Shown piece after piece: positions 34,531-42,611 of a stretch of 64,000 bases of DNA. The notes below the pieces were generated by a model that saw nothing but the letters and a program-made list of their open reading frames with translations, had not been told where the DNA came from and ran no database searches. A program made the position numbers and the translations under genes. How positions within the stretch are numbered: the stretch's first letter is position 1; each line of letters begins with the position of its first letter. Source of the DNA: Runella limosa DSM 17973 (GTDB lineage Bacteria > Bacteroidota > Bacteroidia > Cytophagales > Spirosomataceae); contig NZ_AXVJ01000043.1 in NCBI RefSeq assembly GCF_000482465.1, positions 62,001 through 126,000 on the forward strand, given 5' to 3'.

Positions 34531-34760
34531 CTGGTTTTGAGAAACCAGCGGCACACTACCACGTGCTTGCGGTTTCTCAAAACCGCAAAAAGGGTTTCTT
34601 AAAACCCAATTCGATTGTAAATTTGTTACCAACAGGCTGGTTTTGAGAAACCAGCAACACACTGCCACGTGCTTGCGGTTTCTCAAAACCGCAAAAAGGG
34701 TTTCTTAAAACCCAATTCTTTAATCAATTTGTTACCAAAAAGCTGGTTTTGACAAACCAG
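34531..34760. repeat. Tandem array of 106-bp hairpin units
   Basis: Unit starts at 34531, 34637 and 34743 (exact 106-bp period, 2.2 copies). Each full unit holds three hairpins: CTGGTTT-TGAG-AAACCAG (34531-34548, 34637-34654, 34743-34760 with loop TGAC), GCGGTTT-CTCA-AAACCGC (34569-34586, 34675-34692) and GGGTTT-CTTA-AAACCC (34592-34607, 34698-34713). It fills the gap between the HPP and lipoprotein genes. No repeat-spacer logic of CRISPR and no coding frame. Confidence 0.9.
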
Positions 34761-34796
34761 CAACACACCGCTACAAAACCTCAAATTCAACACGTT

Positions 34797-35390
34797 ATGA
34801 AAACCTTTTTTCTTCTTTTAGTCGTGAGCCTTATGCTACAAAGTTGTTTTAGCAACTCCAACTCACCTGTCAATACACTAGGAGGCTGGTACACACTTAC
34901 GTCTATTTCCTCCGACACTCCTGTAGATTTAAACAATGATGGAGTGCGCTCGGTTGATTTTTTGGGTGAATTAACAGCCCGCTATTATGACCATACGCAA
35001 CAGGCTACTATTCCTATGTTTGCTTCAACGGGTTCTGTATATAACGCCGAAATAAGACCACACGCCAGTAATCAAAATAAGACTCCAAGCATTGATTTTA
35101 ACTTTCCGCATCAAGCCATTGATTCAACTTCTTTGTCGAACCGAAACTATTTTCTACACTGGTACCAACCTGCTTTTGAAGGATTTACGTACGAAATACA
35201 AAAAGACCAGCAAATCAAACTCATTGATAAACTGACAATTAGCAACAAAAAAATCGGCACAGTTACGCATTTAGAACGGATTAATGCTAACTCTTTTGAG
35301 TTGATGATGGACAAAAACGTCTTTGACTTTGTCGATAAGAAATGGAAAATAGTCCAATTAAAAGCAATCTATTTGCGCGCAGATTTCTAG
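34797..35390 (+). CDS. Lipoprotein of unknown function
   Basis: 197 residues from ATG 34797, where the lipoprotein signal begins (FFLLLVVSLMLQSC, lipid Cys at ~19). A longer frame to 34749 would reach into the hairpin array and lacks a signal. The mature part has LNNDGVRSVDFLGELTARYYDH and ends IVQLKAIYLRADF; I do not recognise the family. Flanked on both sides by the hairpin arrays. Confidence 0.7.
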   Translation: MKTFFLLLVVSLMLQSCFSNSNSPVNTLGGWYTLTSISSDTPVDLNNDGVRSVDFLGELTARYYDHTQQATIPMFASTGSVYNAEIRPHASNQNKTPSIDFNFPHQAIDSTSLSNRNYFLHWYQPAFEGFTYEIQKDQQIKLIDKLTISNKKIGTVTHLERINANSFELMMDKNVFDFVDKKWKIVQLKAIYLRADF

Positions 35391-35403
35391 GTATTGTAAT
35401 GCA

Positions 35404-35604
35404 CTGGTTTTGAGAAACCAGCGGCACGGCATGTGCCTGAGGTTTCTCAAAACCGAAGTAAGGGTTTCTCAAAACCCAATACCGCACCAACTTCGCTACC
35501 AATACGCTGGTTTTGAGAAACCAGCGACACAGCCACACTACCAACAAGCTTGATTTTGAGAAACCAGCGACACGCACTGTGCCTGAAGTTTCTCAAAACC
35601 GAAG
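35404..35604. repeat. Second hairpin array, between lipoprotein and thrA
   Basis: The same element in a more worn form: CTGGTTT-TGAG-AAACCAG at 35404-35421 and 35507-35524 (103 bp apart), a mismatched copy at 35550-35567, GGTTT-CTCA-AAACC at 35441-35454, GGGTTT-CTCA-AAACCC at 35462-35477, and a last partial copy near 35589. It lies in a convergent gap and may act as the terminator of both genes. Confidence 0.85.
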
Positions 35605-35620
35605 TAAGGAAGATGTACGG

Positions 35621-38083
35621 CTATGCCAAGTAGCTACTAATACTCATGACGTCGGCAAATACTCCCGAGGCCGTCACTTCTGCGCCTGCCCCTGGACCTT
35701 TGACCACCAACGGACGGCTGTTGTAACGCTCCGTTGTAAACGAAACAATATTGTCGGCACCCGAAAGCGAATAGAAAGGATGATCAGCATCGACCGTACG
35801 AAGCTGGAGCGTGGCTTTGCCGTTTTCAAGGGTAGCGATGTAGCGAAGTTTTTCGCCTTTGGCTACGGCCTCGTTGAGCAAATTTGCAAAATACGCATCA
35901 GAACCTTCTACTTCCTTAAAAAACGCATCAACTGTCGGTGCTTGAAGACAGTTTTCGGGCAAAATTGGTGCAATTTGAATATCACTCATTTCGAGTGCAA
36001 TGCCTGTTTCACGCGCTAAAATCAAAATTTTACGCGCCACGTCTAGCCCGCTCAAATCGTCGCGTGGATCTGGCTCGGTGTAACCTTTTTCTTTGGCCTC
36101 ACCAACGATATCCACAAAACGAGTACCTTCCACAAAGCTGTTGAAGATAAACGACAACGTTCCTGATAAAATCGCCTCAATTTTGACGAACTTATCTCCA
36201 CTCGACATCAACCCTTGAATCGTGTTAATGATGGGCAAACCCGCGCCTACGTTAGTTTCATACAAAAACTTAACACCCTTCCGAACGGCCGTTTGTTGCA
36301 AACGACGGTACTCGGCGTAGCTACTTGAGTTAGCTACTTTGTTGGGCGTCACCACCGAAACACTCGCGTCGAGCAACGGGAAATAATATTGAATGATATC
36401 TTTATCGGACGTGCAGTCGATAAAGACACTATTAGGCAAGTTGAACTCCCGAATACGCTGTACAAACGCCGAAAGACTGGTCGTTTTTCCGTTTTCATCG
36501 AGTTCTTCTGTCCAATTTTGTAAACTTATCCCTTCTGGATTGAGCCACATTTTTTTACTACGTGCCAATCCTACCACGTTGATTTTCAACAATTTTTCTT
36601 GAGCCAAATAGTCAGCCTGCGCCGCAAGTTGTTTCAAAAATGTACTTCCAATCAAGCCCGTACCTACCACAAACAAGTTGAGTGTCCGTACTTCTGATTG
36701 GAAAAATACCCCGTGAATGGCGTTGAGTGCTTTCGAAAGGTCGTTTTTCTGAATCACTACCGAAATATTCAACTCCGAAGAGCCTTGTGCCGTCGCAATC
36801 ACGTTGATACCATTTTTGCCCAGTGCTGTAAACAGTTTTCCAGACACCCCCGTACTACGGCGCATTCCTTCACCCACAATCGCGATGATAGAAACGTTGC
36901 GCTGAATCTGAATACCGTCGCGGTCGATGTCGCCTGCCGCAATCTCAACCGAAAACTCTTGGTCGAGCACATCTTTAGCCCGTTCGGCATTTTTAGGGTC
37001 AATCGCAAAGCAAATCGAGTGCTCCGACGAGGCTTGCGAAATCAAAATCACGCTGATTTTATTGCGCGACATGGCCGAAAACAAACGAGCCGATACCCCT
37101 GCCACGCCAATCATCCCACTTCCTTGGACGTTGACCAACGCAATGTCATCAATCGAGCTAATCCCTGTGATGGCGTAAGGGGTTTCGAGGGCCGTATTGT
37201 GCACGGTTGTTCCTTCCGAAGCCGTGTTGAAGGTATTAAGTACTTTGATAGGAATATTTTTGGCAAAAGCAGGTTGCAAGCTCGGCGGGTAAATCACCTT
37301 TGCTCCAAAATGGCTTAACTCCATCGCTTCGGCGTAGGTAATGGTCGGAATGGTAAAAGCATTCGACACCTTACGCGGATCGGCAGTCATCATTCCGTCC
37401 ACGTCTGTCCAAATTTCAATTACTTCCGCGTCCAATGCTGCGCCAAAAATCGAGCCTGTATAATCCGAGCCTCCGCGGCCAAGCGTCGTTGTGATGCCGT
37501 CTTCGGTAGAACCAATAAAGCCCGTGATGCACAACAAGGCGTCAGTTTTGGCAAAATGTGCGTTGATTTGCGCGTTTGTTACCTCAAAATCTACTTCGGC
37601 GTAGCTGAAATGATTATTGGTGCGAATGAGCGTGCGCGCGTCACAAAACTCCGCATTGACGCCGCGTGCTTTGAGGGCTTCGGTGATGATGGTCGTTGAA
37701 AGGCGTTCGCCAAACGACATCAACAAGTCGAGCGTACGAGTCGATAATTCACGAATCAGCGAAATCCCTTTTAGTAAATCTTCGAGTTCATTGACGAGGC
37801 CACGTACTTTGGCAATCGAACTACTCTGGCTTTTAATATCAATCAACCCGCGCACGGCCGTAAAGTGGCGTTCTTCGAGGGCTTTGAGCGCATCGTAGTA
37901 GTCGGTGTTACCCGTAGAAGCCATGCGGCCAATCTCAATCAGTTTATTGGTGACGCCCCCCATCGCCGAGTACACCACGGCAATGCGTTCGCCTTTTGCA
38001 ATATTATCTTGTAAAATCTGGATGACTTGCTGGATACTTTCGACTGTGCCGCACGATGTGCCGCCAAACTTGAGGACTTTCAT
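35621..38083 (-). CDS. thrA: Bifunctional aspartate kinase/homoserine dehydrogenase I
   Basis: 820 residues, full length. N-terminal aspartate kinase (KVLKFGGTSCGTVESI; TTLGRGGSDYTGS; IWTDVDGMMTADPR), central tandem ACT domains (~residues 310-460) that bind threonine for feedback control, C-terminal homoserine dehydrogenase (VVGTGLIGSTFLKQLA; TNVGAGLPIINTIQ; GTLSFIFN). It catalyses the first and third steps from aspartate to threonine, methionine and, through the kinase, lysine. A TATATTTG box lies 92 bp upstream. Confidence 0.96.
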   Translation of the reverse strand: MKVLKFGGTSCGTVESIQQVIQILQDNIAKGERIAVVYSAMGGVTNKLIEIGRMASTGNTDYYDALKALEERHFTAVRGLIDIKSQSSSIAKVRGLVNELEDLLKGISLIRELSTRTLDLLMSFGERLSTTIITEALKARGVNAEFCDARTLIRTNNHFSYAEVDFEVTNAQINAHFAKTDALLCITGFIGSTEDGITTTLGRGGSDYTGSIFGAALDAEVIEIWTDVDGMMTADPRKVSNAFTIPTITYAEAMELSHFGAKVIYPPSLQPAFAKNIPIKVLNTFNTASEGTTVHNTALETPYAITGISSIDDIALVNVQGSGMIGVAGVSARLFSAMSRNKISVILISQASSEHSICFAIDPKNAERAKDVLDQEFSVEIAAGDIDRDGIQIQRNVSIIAIVGEGMRRSTGVSGKLFTALGKNGINVIATAQGSSELNISVVIQKNDLSKALNAIHGVFFQSEVRTLNLFVVGTGLIGSTFLKQLAAQADYLAQEKLLKINVVGLARSKKMWLNPEGISLQNWTEELDENGKTTSLSAFVQRIREFNLPNSVFIDCTSDKDIIQYYFPLLDASVSVVTPNKVANSSSYAEYRRLQQTAVRKGVKFLYETNVGAGLPIINTIQGLMSSGDKFVKIEAILSGTLSFIFNSFVEGTRFVDIVGEAKEKGYTEPDPRDDLSGLDVARKILILARETGIALEMSDIQIAPILPENCLQAPTVDAFFKEVEGSDAYFANLLNEAVAKGEKLRYIATLENGKATLQLRTVDADHPFYSLSGADNIVSFTTERYNSRPLVVKGPGAGAEVTASGVFADVMSISSYLA

Positions 38084-38174
38084 TCTAACTATAGCGTATC
38101 GTTAAACTGGAGCGGCGAACCGCCTCGGTGAGTGAATAATCGGGTGACTAGCACCGCTTTTACTTGTATAGCTG

Positions 38175-38182
38175 CAAATATA
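38175..38182 (-). promoter_or_regulatory. -7 box (TATATTTG) of thrA
   Basis: Exact TAnnTTTG match on the minus strand, predicting a leader of about 85 nt. The leader includes a GGCGG-TTCG-CCGCT hairpin but I see no T-run and no threonine leader peptide. Confidence 0.5.
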
Positions 38183-38205
38183 GTGCGGTGATAGGGGAAT
38201 TATCG

Positions 38206-38213
38206 TATTTTTG
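38206..38213 (+). promoter_or_regulatory. -7 box (TATTTTTG) of the Uma2 gene
   Basis: Exact TAnnTTTG match 23 bp before the ATG at 38237, in the same spacer as the thrA box. Confidence 0.5.
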
Positions 38214-38236
38214 TTGTAAACAATGCCTTAAAAGTT

Positions 38237-38827
38237 ATGTCTGCCGTTGAAAAAACACTCTCGCCCGATGATTATTTGCAATGGGAACGCGCTGCTGAAT
38301 CCAAAAGTGAGTACCATCGAGGTACAGTCACGTTGATGGCTGGTGCATCGCGCAATCACAATCGCGTGACCGCAAATTTAAGCGGAGAGATAGGAGTTCG
38401 CCTCAAAAGCTCTCGTTGCCAGCATTTTTCTCAAGACTTTCGTCTTTGGATTCCTACCGAAGAATTTTACACCTACCCCGATTTAACGATTGTTTGTGGA
38501 AAGCTTGAGCTGCTCGATGACCAGTTTGACACCATGCTCAATCCAACGACCATTATTGAGGTCTTATCTAAAAGTACAGCCCCCTACGACCGTGGCGAAA
38601 AATTTGAATACTACCGCAGCATTCCTTCTTTCAAAGAATACGTCCTCATTGATTCAGAGCGAGTTAAAATAGAAGTATGGCAAAAACTAGAATCACCTAA
38701 TGTATGGGCATTGGTACACGAAACCAGTCGTTTGGACGATTCTATTCAATTAATGATGCTTCCATCAGCCATTTCGCTCCAAGATATTTATGCCCAAACG
38801 GTGGGGTTATTGCACATCAACGACTGA
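38237..38827 (+). CDS. Uma2 family (DUF820) putative endonuclease
   Basis: 196 residues of the Uma2/DUF820 family: SPDDYLQWERAAESKSEYHRG, then the PD-(D/E)xK-like YPDLTIVCG and IIEVLSKSTAPYDRGEKFEYYR. The family is greatly expanded in cyanobacteria and Cytophagales and is predicted, not proven, to be nuclease-like. Its role here is unknown. Confidence 0.9.
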   Translation: MSAVEKTLSPDDYLQWERAAESKSEYHRGTVTLMAGASRNHNRVTANLSGEIGVRLKSSRCQHFSQDFRLWIPTEEFYTYPDLTIVCGKLELLDDQFDTMLNPTTIIEVLSKSTAPYDRGEKFEYYRSIPSFKEYVLIDSERVKIEVWQKLESPNVWALVHETSRLDDSIQLMMLPSAISLQDIYAQTVGLLHIND

Positions 38828-38949
38828 GATTCGTCCCTAAAAATCTCCCTTTGTCCCGCTTTTTTTCCATTGGTGTGGGTGTTGTTGCAACTATTGTGTA
38901 TTACATAGTACCTTTGATTCAACAATAACACAAAAACTATTTAACAGCC

Positions 38950-39183
38950 ATGGAAACTAACAGATTGTATCGCATAAAAAATCAAGCCGCCATTGGTGGG
39001 GTAGCCGCAGGTTTAGCACATTATTTCGACATCGACCGTTCGATTGTTCGTATTTTGTTTGTTATCGCATTTTTCTTTGCCGCGGGCGTTCCTGTCGTCT
39101 TCATTTATGTGCTTTTATGGGCGTTTTTGCCCAAAGCCATTATGGAAGAAAAGCCTATCCACGTGATTAGGTTGCAGAATTAA
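38950..39183 (+). CDS. PspC domain protein
   Basis: 77 residues: RLYRIKNQAAIGGVAAGLAHYF followed by one long membrane segment (~residues 35-62). This is the PspC/phage-shock domain, a small inner-membrane stress protein that in enterobacteria interacts with PspA/PspB. No psp partners are nearby. Confidence 0.88.
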   Translation: METNRLYRIKNQAAIGGVAAGLAHYFDIDRSIVRILFVIAFFFAAGVPVVFIYVLLWAFLPKAIMEEKPIHVIRLQN

Positions 39184-39196
39184 CGGCGGTTTTAAT

Positions 39197-39230
39197 AACC
39201 CGAAAGTTAAAAACTTTCGGGTTGTTTTTT
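39197..39230. terminator. Bidirectional terminator between pspC and MFS genes
   Basis: 12-bp perfect stem (39197-39208 with 39212-39223), 3-nt loop, followed by G and six T. It separates two convergent genes and shares its CCCGAAAGT core with the terminator at 5269. Confidence 0.85.
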
Positions 39231-40457
39231 TTAAGAAAAAGCGCGGCTTCGCTCTTCTACCAACGACTCTACCCACCGAAAACCAACATAACTTACCACT
39301 GATACAGCCACCAATACGCCCCAAAGCGTATAAAACCCAAAGCGAGTGGCGATTTGTCCTCCCAAGACGGGCGCCGTAACTTGCGCTATCGAATAACACA
39401 TCGAATACAAGGCCGAATACTGACCTCGGTTTTGGGGTGTCGAACGTTCGATGGTGAGGGAGTTTAGAAACGGCATGGCCAGCATTTCGCTAAATGTAAT
39501 GGTAATTACCGCAATGGGTAAAATCCAGACCATTCCTTGGAAGATAACAAAAAACAAATAGGCCAAGCCGCACAGCAGTACGCCCCATCCAATAAACGTT
39601 AGCTTGGAACGCAGGTGCTCAATGCGATAAATGAGGAGCATTTCTATCGCCGCCACCATCACTCCGTTCATCCCTAGCAGCAGTCCAATATAGACTTCTT
39701 TGATTTTCAGTTCGGAACGCCAAAAGACGGGCACAATGCTGAAAAATGTCATAAAACATATCGCAAAAAGTACCGTAAAGACCAACATTCGCATAAAAAT
39801 ACCATCTCGAAAGGCGGATTGAGTCACTGGCACTGTCTCCTCCGTTGACGAATGGTCGGCTTTTTTGGCATTTCGATTTTTCACCAATAGCAACAAAAAT
39901 ACCGCCGCAGCAATGTTGGTGATGCCGTCGGCGATGAAAAGGTATTTGTAACCAATCGTAGCAAAAATTCCGCCCAAAGCAGGCCCTATCGCCCATCCAA
40001 CATTGATGGCAAGGCGGTTGAGGGCATACGCACGCGTACGGTTTTCGGGAGTGCTATAATAGGCAATAGAGGTCGAATTGGCAGGCCGAAATCCTTCTCC
40101 TACAAAATTGAGAAAAAAGGCCGTTATGCACAGCGTCGGTAGGGTTCGCATTTGCATTAACACAAAAAACGTCATTCCTCCCAAGGCCAAACTGCACAAT
40201 TGTACGTAGTAATGGCCGAGTTTATCGGTTAGTTTTCCGCCCAAATAAACTCCAAGTATTCCTCCCGCTCCCGCACAACTTACCACTAAACCCGCGTCGG
40301 AGAGGGTAAAATGGAGTGATTGGGTCAGGTAAACGCTCATAAACGGAATGACCATGGTTCCCGAGCGGTTGATGAGCATCACGGCGGCAAGCAACCATAT
40401 TTCGCGTGACATCCCGCCGTACGCATTTCGATAAAGTGTGGCTGTTTTTTGTATCAT
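39231..40457 (-). CDS. Major facilitator superfamily transporter
   Basis: 408 residues from ATG 40457 (MIQKTATLYRNAYGG). The open frame continues to 40691, but that part overlaps the altronate dehydratase gene and crosses a terminator and repeats, so it is not used. Twelve membrane segments, with the MFS loop GGKLTDKLGHYYV between helices 2 and 3 (GxLaDrxGrk type). Related to multidrug/sugar efflux members; substrate unknown. Confidence 0.88.
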   Translation of the reverse strand: MIQKTATLYRNAYGGMSREIWLLAAVMLINRSGTMVIPFMSVYLTQSLHFTLSDAGLVVSCAGAGGILGVYLGGKLTDKLGHYYVQLCSLALGGMTFFVLMQMRTLPTLCITAFFLNFVGEGFRPANSTSIAYYSTPENRTRAYALNRLAINVGWAIGPALGGIFATIGYKYLFIADGITNIAAAVFLLLLVKNRNAKKADHSSTEETVPVTQSAFRDGIFMRMLVFTVLFAICFMTFFSIVPVFWRSELKIKEVYIGLLLGMNGVMVAAIEMLLIYRIEHLRSKLTFIGWGVLLCGLAYLFFVIFQGMVWILPIAVITITFSEMLAMPFLNSLTIERSTPQNRGQYSALYSMCYSIAQVTAPVLGGQIATRFGFYTLWGVLVAVSVVSYVGFRWVESLVEERSRAFS

Positions 40458-40477
40458 TGTTTTAGCTGTGATGATGG

Positions 40478-40571
40478 GCGTCGGAGACGCTGAACCGTAT
40501 GTGTCCCGAAATGGAATTCGGGACAAGCTTGTGACGCTGAACCGTATGTGTCCCGAAACGGAGTTCGGGAC
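40478..40571. repeat. Hairpins and a 47-bp tandem repeat upstream of the MFS gene
   Basis: 40478-40490 is GCGTC-GGA-GACGC. From 40486 a unit of about 40 nt occurs twice with a 47-bp period; each copy carries the 8-bp hairpin GTCCCGAA/TTCGGGAC (40503-40524 and 40550-40571). The two copies differ at two loop positions. Confidence 0.8.
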
Positions 40572-40583
40572 AAGTGTAAAATG

Positions 40584-40620
40584 AAAAGGGCCAGTCGGTA
40601 TAGTTCCGACTGACCCTTTT
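40584..40620 (-). terminator. Terminator after the altronate dehydratase gene
   Basis: Imperfect 15-bp stem AAAAGGG(c)CAGTCGG / CCGACTG(a)CCCTTTT with one mismatch, 7-nt loop. On the minus strand it ends in TTTT. Confidence 0.75.
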
Positions 40621-40644
40621 GAATCTATCGTACTGTTTACCTGA

Positions 40645-42306
40645 CTAGAGCGAAACTCCGCGTTTCCACGGGATGAAGTCATCTTGGCCAAGGCGCTGTG
40701 CGTGAGTTAATTTACCACTTGCTACGGCGATGATTTCTTCAAGTAAGGCATCGGCATTTTCGGCAATGGTCTCCTCTCCTGTTACGACCGTACCGCAATT
40801 AAAGTCAATCACATCTGCCATTTTATCGGCTAATTTCGAGTTGGTTGACACTTTCATCACGGGGCAAATGGGGTTTCCTGTGGGCGTTCCTAAGCCCGTC
40901 GTAAACAGAATCACGGTTGCACCTGCGGCGGTTTTTCCCGTGGTTGCTTCTACGTCGTTGCCTGGAGTACATACCAACTGCAAGCCTTTCTCGTGGGAAA
41001 TTTCCGTGTAGTTGGTCACGTCCTGAATTGGTGCCGAGCCTCCTTTTTTCGCTGCTCCCGCCGACTTGATAGCGTCCGTAATCAAGCCATCCTTGATGTT
41101 TCCAGGCGAAGGATTAAACGCAAAGGCCGAACCTACGGCATCGGCTTTGCCCGAATAATCACGCATGAGTTTTTCAAACTTGGCCGCTTTTTCTTCCGTC
41201 ACACAACGGTTGAGCAATTCTTGTTCAACCCCATGTAATTCAGGAAATTCAGCCAACAAAGTTTTTCCACCCAATGTCACTAAAATATCTGATACTTGTC
41301 CCAAAACGGGGTTTGCCGAAATACCAGAGAAACCATCCGAACCACCACATTTCAACCCAACTACCAGTTCGGTAATAGGCACGTCTTCGCGCTCGCATTC
41401 GTTGGCTTTAATCAACCCCAAGAACGTTTGCTTAATCGCCGCCGACATCATCGCCGACTCCGTTCCTTGCTGTTGTTCAAAAATATACAACGGTTTATCA
41501 AACTTAGGACTACGCTTGTGGATTTCGTCCATCAAGATTTTTTCTTCCGAGTTCTGACAACCCAAACTCAACACCGTCACACCTGCCACGTTGGGGTGAA
41601 CGGCATAAGCCGCAAACAATGAGCAAAGCGTGTGGGCGTCTTGGCGTGTACCTCCGCAGCCACCTTCGTGGGTCAAAAACTTAATCCCGTCAACGTTTTT
41701 GAAAGGGCGATTTAAGTCATTCGACCACGGGCGAGGCGTTGAAGAATCGGTGAAAGGCGCTAATTTTTGAACCGTTTCTAACTGACCATTTTGGTACAAA
41801 TGCAGCATTTCGCGCACTTGGTCGCGGTACAGTTCAGGTTGTGCGTAGCCCAATTCACGCTCAAAAGCAGTTTTCAGGGTCAATACGTTGCGGTTTTCGC
41901 AAAATACCAACGGAATTACCAACCAGTAGTTGTAAGTTCCAACTTTTCCGTCTGAACGGCGGTAGCCTTTAAACGTGCGTCCCACCCACTTACTTACATC
42001 GGGCGGGGTCCAGCTATACGGCTGACGCTTGGCTGTGCTGTACGGCTCAGAGTCGTGCTTGAGGTTATAAGTGGTAATGGGTTCGCCGCGTTTGATGGGC
42101 TGTGAAGCACGGCCTACCAATACGCCATACATGGTCACGGCGTCGCCCGTTTCCAAATCGTGGGTTACAAACTTATGCTTGGCATAAACGGTGTGGGGCA
42201 AGAGATAAGATTCTCCTTCAAACTCAACAACTTCACCCGCTGGTAGGTCGCGCAAAGCTACGATTACGTTATCGTTGGGGTTTACTTTTAATACTTTGTG
42301 AAGCAT
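40645..42306 (-). CDS. uxaA: Altronate dehydratase
   Basis: 553 residues. N-terminal SAF domain (~residues 1-95, VALRDLPAGEVVEFEG) and C-terminal UxaA/GarD catalytic domain (GYRRSDGKVGTYNYWLVIP; THEGGCGGTRQDA; LVVGLKCGGSDGFSGISANP; TTGLGTPTGNPICPVMKVSTN). It removes water from D-altronate to give 2-keto-3-deoxygluconate in hexuronate breakdown. No other uxa or uxu gene is in the window. Members acting on other sugar acids (galactarate dehydratase type) cannot be excluded. Confidence 0.9.
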   Translation of the reverse strand: MLHKVLKVNPNDNVIVALRDLPAGEVVEFEGESYLLPHTVYAKHKFVTHDLETGDAVTMYGVLVGRASQPIKRGEPITTYNLKHDSEPYSTAKRQPYSWTPPDVSKWVGRTFKGYRRSDGKVGTYNYWLVIPLVFCENRNVLTLKTAFERELGYAQPELYRDQVREMLHLYQNGQLETVQKLAPFTDSSTPRPWSNDLNRPFKNVDGIKFLTHEGGCGGTRQDAHTLCSLFAAYAVHPNVAGVTVLSLGCQNSEEKILMDEIHKRSPKFDKPLYIFEQQQGTESAMMSAAIKQTFLGLIKANECEREDVPITELVVGLKCGGSDGFSGISANPVLGQVSDILVTLGGKTLLAEFPELHGVEQELLNRCVTEEKAAKFEKLMRDYSGKADAVGSAFAFNPSPGNIKDGLITDAIKSAGAAKKGGSAPIQDVTNYTEISHEKGLQLVCTPGNDVEATTGKTAAGATVILFTTGLGTPTGNPICPVMKVSTNSKLADKMADVIDFNCGTVVTGEETIAENADALLEEIIAVASGKLTHAQRLGQDDFIPWKRGVSL

Positions 42307-42360
42307 TTTAACAAATTGAGATGAGTGGCGTGGCCACAGTTATTAATTATTGGTTAATCT

Positions 42361-42394
42361 TGTAGGTTCTACAAAGGTTGTGTCTCTCCGAGAC
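42361..42394. repeat. Two tri-loop hairpins between uxaA and fumC
   Basis: TGTAG-GTT-CTACA (42361-42373) and GTCTC-TCC-GAGAC (42382-42394). The second is, on the other strand, GTCTC-GGA-GAGAC, the same loop as GCGTC-GGA-GACGC at 40478 with compensated stem changes. Confidence 0.6.
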
Positions 42395-42512
42395 TTTTAA
42401 TGCTTGATTTGCGCTAACAATCTTTTATCGCGGTTTTCAGCGCTATGCTTATTTTTTTGGTAAAATTAGAGAGATTATGATTTCTATCAAAAGCGGGTAA
42501 GCGATTTGTGTT

Positions 42513-42520
42513 TACTTTTG
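42513..42520 (+). promoter_or_regulatory. -7 box (TACTTTTG) of fumC
   Basis: Exact TAnnTTTG match. It puts the transcription start at about 42525, which argues for the fumC start codon at 42612 and an 85-nt leader. Confidence 0.55.
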
Positions 42521-42611
42521 CAGGATGGCTGAACAATTGTCCCAATTAGCTCATCCATCGACTCAATCATTCATTCAAATTCACCGCGCGGGCGGCCCCG
42601 TCATTCATCCA

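Noticed and set aside
34531-35604. Regular repeats as a possible CRISPR array
   Set aside because: Units are 103-106 bp with conserved content throughout, no unique spacers, and no cas genes nearby.
36698-37318. 206-codon frame on the plus strand inside thrA
   Set aside because: Antisense shadow of a full-length, well-conserved gene; no domain and Arg/Asn-rich composition typical of such shadows.
40458-40691. N-terminal extension of the MFS transporter
   Set aside because: It overlaps the end of uxaA, crosses its terminator and repeats, and has no membrane or family sequence.
42525-42611. Upstream start for fumC at 42525
   Set aside because: It coincides with the predicted transcription start, and the added 29 residues are unlike fumarase N-termini.
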